A stretch of DNA of 64,000 bases from Takakia lepidozioides (taxonomy: Eukaryota; Streptophyta; Takakiopsida; Takakiales; Takakiaceae), in assembly GCA_030704615.1 (NCBI GenBank), contig CM060731.1, positions 29,948,001 through 30,012,000 on the forward strand. The letters run 5' to 3'. Below, in pieces: positions 60,029 to 64,000 of this stretch. The translations under genes were made by a program, and so were the position numbers. Every line of letters starts with the position of its first letter. The first letter of the stretch is position 1. Under the pieces are notes generated by a model, which made no database searches, was not told the DNA's origin, and saw only the letters and a program-made list of their open reading frames with translations.

Positions 60029-61729
60029 CCTGCCCGCAGATTTGTCACCAGGAATTGAGTCAAACCCCTGAGCCCAGATAGTGAAGCATTGTCTCTCAAA
60101 TCACTCCAAGTAGGTTAATGGGGCATCCGACTTCAGTTGCTCGGGAATGCATGTGCGTGAGGACGGCCACCCTTTCAGTACCCGAAAATCTCAGGACCGT
60201 TGTGGACAACTGGATACATCAGCAAATATCCACAGACCATATTGCCGCTAGCTTTGCAGGAGTAACTATAGCGAATCCTAGCCGAATAACGGTGACTACA
60301 AACCACACCCATGCCTGCCACATCCTGCGACCATCTCAATGCACGAGACCAGATCCTGTTTACGCATACTGTCACGAATTTAAGCCCAAATCATGCTTAA
60401 AACTCCAGCATAAAGAATATACATGTCGACAAAGGCTCCTCAGGCATGCTCTGCACACCTAACTTACAATCAACACTGCCATCCGAATGCCACAATCACA
60501 AAGACACCCAAATCGAAAACGTCACACCCCTGTAGCATACTTGCCATCCACGACCATTTCCTGCTTGCTGCTTGGAGATCCAAGACAGATCGAGCGAGAG
60601 CCTGCAACATCGCTGTAGCCGTTTTTCCTTCCGACTTCGCAAGTGCGTCTCTGGAGCCAGCGACTTCGTTTTCACTTTTCACTCTTTCAGGATAAAAGTA
60701 AATAAGTAAAAGTAATATTATAAAATTAAAAAAAAGAGTAAGCTATTCGATCGGTGGGATCGATCCGCTTCATGGTCGGGACTCATGGTTGTGGCTCTCT
60801 CTCGCATTCAACTCTTGAACAATCTTCGTAAGCGCCAGTTGTATGGCATCAGAGTGACCAAGTAGACCTTGCGATGCATGCTCTCAAAGTGATCACCAAA
60901 CCCTGATCATGTCCCCATCCTGTGGATTATGGTTGCTGACCAAGCGTATTGTCTCTGGATACTCAATTGAGCTACCAGCTAATGGTTGTTGTGATGTTCA
61001 AGTATAAATGTGTTTGCTCGCCAACAGATATATTCTTTGGATATTGTGAGCTGATGAGTTGGGTATTGTGCTCCTGGAGCTGGACGATTATATAGCCCTT
61101 CCATAGTTTGACAATCATGCATGCACGCGTGCCTGATTCGCCAGGTTCCCTGTTGCTCGGTTCCCTGAGAACTTGCTTAGATGGATGCGGCAGCACTTGC
61201 TCTGTGCAGGCATAACGGTTTGGAGCCCCATGAAGCTCCAAACCGTTAAGTTCGTTGGGGCCCGGCAGTATGATAGGGAGATGATAGGAGGAGGGGAATA
61301 GACTCAAGAAATACGAAAGCGAACAAAAACAAAGAGAGAGCCAGAAGCAGCCGGCCACAAGCAAATTCTACTGCTCAAGGGATTGCCGAAGGGTCAAAGC
61401 TAAAGAGAAAGGACAGTGGAAACGGTGCAATTCATGCAATAATATTTAGATGGGTCAAGAGCAAGGCAGGTAGAGATCTCACGAGATAAATGCATTGGTA
61501 TCAATAGAAATTGTACACTGAACTGTGCAATTATATATTTAGCCTGCTGTAATCATGGGGTTACATAATGTTCAGATCATCCCCAAAGTTTTCTGGAGAA
61601 ATTATACTTCGGAACGCTGAGCCATCTACCCCGAAAATGTCCAGAATGACAGCTCTAGTGACCCCTCTGGATTTCGTTCTTCTACAGTAGTTACTACACT
61701 GTAGCCTGGATGATTTGAATGTTCAAAGC
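60029..61729. other. intergenic region between the SpoU gene and the first sHSP gene
   Basis: The left part should hold the methyltransferase promoter and the right part the sHSP 3' flank. Several short frames show no motif. An AT-rich tract lies at about 60690-60740 and a perfect hairpin at 61213-61248. Confidence 0.5.
61213..61248. repeat. perfect 14-bp inverted repeat with 8-base loop
   Basis: TAACGGTTTGGAGC (61213-61226) and GCTCCAAACCGTTA (61235-61248) are exact reverse complements around CCCATGAA. This could be a transcript hairpin or a remnant of a palindromic insertion. It lies about 480 bp past the stop of the minus-strand sHSP gene. Confidence 0.75.
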
Positions 61730-62523
61730 TTATTTGATATCGATAGAGCGTGTTTGTTGTTCGGACTGCCTCTGAATCTTGGGGACCGTGACAGTAAGAA
61801 CGCCATTGTCGACCTTGGCAGTCACTTCGTCTACATTAGCATTGTCCGGCAAGCGCAAGCGCCTCAGGAACTTGCACTGACTGCGCTCTACACGGTGCCA
61901 TGTGTCAGTGTCTTTCACGTCTTCGATCTTGCGCTCGCCACTTATCTGAAGCGTGTGGCCATCTTCCACAAGTACCTTCACTTCCTCTTTCTTTAAACCT
62001 GCGTACAAGCAGGTACCTTCAGTATCAGCATTAGTTGCGATCCAAAATCGTAATCTGATTCGTGATGCAAGGATAACTTTCAAGTGCTCATGAATTTACA
62101 TTTTCTTCTTCTGGATTCCAGCTCAAAGCCACTCTCTGGTCCTACGATAGGTGACAAATGTTCAGACTTGCTCATTTAAGACTACGTTGGAATGAAAACG
62201 GGTAAGTGTGAACAAAGTAGGACACTGTAACATCTAGGGAAGCGCAACCTGTCTCCTCTGAATGACCCGACCGTATAATAGTATTCCAAGAAAAACACAG
62301 AATCCATAGAAGGAGTTTATCGAATCGAATTACCAGGCAGGTCAGCTTTGAAGACATGAGAGTCTGCATTTTCAAGCCAATCTACACGCGTGTTGGCGAT
62401 AGCGCGCGCATCCTCTGCAAACGAGCGAGCTGGTTCCTGGTCCCACAGCGCACCGGAGCCCGGCCACGACAATGGATCTCGCACACTGCCGAAGCGATTT
62501 CCGAAGAAGGATGCCAGGGCCAT
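61730..62523 (-). CDS. class I small heat-shock protein (HSP20), two exons
   Basis: Exons 62334-62523 and 61730-61998 join in phase 1 across a 335-bp GT-AG intron to give 152 residues. The N-terminal arm begins [17 protein letters not shown]. The alpha-crystallin domain runs from about residue 50 ([18 protein letters not shown]) to [21 protein letters not shown] with VPK following, and the tail ends RSIDIK, an I-x-I-type anchor for oligomer assembly. Such proteins are cytosolic ATP-independent holdases that bind unfolding proteins during heat stress. The intron interrupts PG|LKKEE, the same place as in the divergent paralogue at 63301. The start codon follows a 777-bp spacer shared with that gene. 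Confidence 0.92.
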
Positions 62524-62740
62524 TTGACTGCGCTTGGTGCAAAGAAGTAAAATTCAAGGCTCGTCTGTAGAGAGGTCAAATCAGAATGACTTGAAATCAG
62601 TTAGCGAGGTGCCCCTCCTTGTCCGGGTGCTTAAGTCCAAAGCACGACCCAGGAAGGAGAACTCTGAGCTCGATGCGTGCAGCAGCACGATGATGCATTC
62701 CTGGGAGTGAAGATTATAATCGCAACGTAGAACGCCTCTT

Positions 62741-62747
62741 CTATATA
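62741..62747 (-). promoter_or_regulatory. candidate TATA box for the minus-strand sHSP gene
   Basis: TATATAG on the minus strand, about 220 bp upstream of the start codon at 62523. No strong heat-shock element sits immediately upstream of it; a two-unit GAACGTTC at 62902-62909 is the nearest. Confidence 0.35.
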
Positions 62748-63034
62748 CTACTTCTGTGTCGGTTTCCTGCTCCTTCCTGACCTCTCTCTCAACCTCGAGT
62801 GTCCTCTAGATCTCTCCAGACCTCTGCCGGCGCCATCGCCACACGACCAGCACGAAGCACACTCTGCAACTCTGCGCTCCCGACTCTTCTGAAACATAAC
62901 AGAACGTTCATCCACCAGAAAGATCACGAGGCCTCGAAGATCTTGGATGATAACTCCAATATGGATGAGGCAATGCCAGACGGACGAACACTACGGGAGG
63001 GGCCCTCAACGAAGGGGTCGTCTCGTCGGGTGCT

Positions 63035-63053
63035 TTCCGGAAGCTTCTCGTTC
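63035..63053 (+). promoter_or_regulatory. heat-shock element upstream of the plus-strand sHSP gene
   Basis: TTCCGGAAGCTTC at 63035-63047 is a perfect three-unit inverted array (TTCnnGAAnnTTC), followed by a further TTC at 63051-63053. It matches the heat-shock factor binding consensus, and its 5' edge lies 54 bp upstream of the TATA box at 63089. The binding by heat-shock factor trimers is known for the motif; use here is inferred. Confidence 0.8.
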
Positions 63054-63088
63054 TCCGACCGACGTACGCGACAGCATTTTGAGGTCTC

Positions 63089-63095
63089 TATAAAA
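63089..63095 (+). promoter_or_regulatory. TATA box of the plus-strand sHSP gene
   Basis: TATAAAA in CTCTATAAAACGAG, placed between the heat-shock element and a leader of roughly 180 bases before the ATG at 63301. Confidence 0.7.
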
Positions 63096-63300
63096 CGAGA
63101 AGACCCTGTGACCCTCATTTCACGCTCGTTCTATCAGGTCTTCAGTTCTTTCCATCTTCTCTAGAATTTTTTTGTGAAATTTCTCGGCGGACTTTGCCTA
63201 CTCCTTCACCTGTGATCGTGCAGTAGCTGTGGACTGATCGTCTTCTGTCCCTGCATTCTGAGTGTCAGAGTTTTGCTGAAGAAGATCTCGGACAGCATCG

Positions 63301-63988
63301 ATGGCTCTTTCATTGTTCTTTGGGAACGACAACAGTGTTTATGATCCCGTCCTCATTCCTACCGTCTGGGACGTCTTCGAGAGTGCGCCATCCCGTGAGA
63401 TTGCTCGGAATGCAAAGGCTGTGGCGAGTGCGCAGATCGACTGGCGTGAGACTCCCGAGGCACAAATCTTCAAAGCTGATCTTCCCGGTCTAAATTTCTG
63501 TTCAGATGCTCTCGTCCTGTTCTGTGCTTCAGATGAAAGTAAATAATGTCTCCAGAATTTGGCAAATGTTGGTCATCACTGGGGGGTGAATGGAGGAGTG
63601 CATTCGGTATATATCTAATTCGACTGATTGTTCCGGTAAAGTGAACTAAAATTATTCTCGAATTCTGAAAGAGAGGAAGTCGTTGAAGTTTCTTAAAGGT
63701 TGTGCACATTGTGATGGATCAGGTCTGAAGAGGGAGGAGATCAAAGTGCAAATGGTGGACGGACGTACACTGGAAATCAGTGGAGAGAGGACGGAGGAGG
63801 AGGTGCAGAAGGGAGACAAATGGCACCGCGTTGAGCGGTCCCGGGGTAGCTTTCTGCGCCGGTTCCGCCTGCCAGAGAACGCCAATGCGGACGCAGTGAC
63901 CGCACAAGTAGAGAATGGCGTGCTTACTGTTACCGTCCCCAAACTTACCAAACCAAAGGCTGAGACCCGCCAGATCCAGATCTCCTGA
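63301..63988 (+). CDS. class I small heat-shock protein (HSP20), two exons
   Basis: Exons 63301-63487 and 63723-63988 join across a 235-bp intron (phase 1) to give 150 residues. It has an N-terminal arm MALSLFFGNDNSVYDP, an alpha-crystallin domain from about residue 47 (IDWRETPEAQIFKADLPG) through GRTLEISGER and RRFRLPENANADAV to [12 protein letters not shown], and the tail RQIQIS with an I-x-I-type motif. It is a close paralogue of the divergent gene at 62523, with the intron at the same codon. The donor reads CCCG|GTCTAA, weaker than usual, while the acceptor ATCAG is normal. The likely role is a cytosolic heat-induced chaperone, consistent with the heat-shock element at 63035. Confidence 0.92.
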
Positions 63989-64000
63989 GATACTTCCCCG

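Noticed and set aside
1-64000. CRISPR arrays, bacterial operons or integrated viral genes
   Set aside because: There are no short regularly spaced repeats, no Shine-Dalgarno-led gene clusters and no viral capsid or movement proteins; all reverse transcriptases seen are of non-LTR type.

Overview
This is nuclear DNA from a land plant. The evidence is intron-rich genes with GT-AG splice sites, a chloroplast-type DEAD-box helicase, a plant nuclear-pore gp210 gene, DYW-type pentatricopeptide repeat (PPR) genes, class I small heat-shock proteins and many plant-type transposons. The amplified PPR pseudogenes and intron-containing class I sHSP genes suggest a seedless plant (fern, lycophyte or bryophyte; my preference is a fern), but this is inference.

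Layout. 1-7730: PPR pseudogene cluster (two decayed DYW-type copies plus an inverted N-terminal piece) interleaved with fragments of one LINE family. 7840-12925: tRNA-derived SINEs and a broken LINE interrupted by a CACTA (tnp2) transposase fragment. 14739-19888 (-): a nine-exon RH3-like plastid DEAD-box RNA helicase. 20668-21599: a hAT-like MITE beside a 680-bp terminal-inverted-repeat element. 22155-43910 (-): a gp210/NUP210 nuclear-pore membrane protein gene of about 36 exons, whose introns hold two LINE insertions with target-site duplications, a SINE, a MITE and a 165-bp tandem duplication. 45432-56697 (-): a non-LTR retroelement (zinc finger, reverse transcriptase, restriction-like nuclease region) split by a 7.5-kb CACTA-type element that carries PPR pseudogene fragments and a tandem array of about 0.5-kb repeats. 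57329-60028 (-): a four-exon SpoU-type RNA methyltransferase. 61730-63988: a divergent pair of intron-containing class I small heat-shock protein genes around a shared promoter with a strong heat-shock element.

Five host genes look intact: the helicase, gp210, the SpoU methyltransferase and the two sHSPs. They are housekeeping or stress genes that do not form a pathway together. The rest is a mosaic of pseudogenes and mobile elements. Its most striking part is the nested insertion at 45.4-56.7 kb, where the CACTA ends, a 3-bp target duplication and the restored reading frame of the interrupted retroelement can all be read directly.
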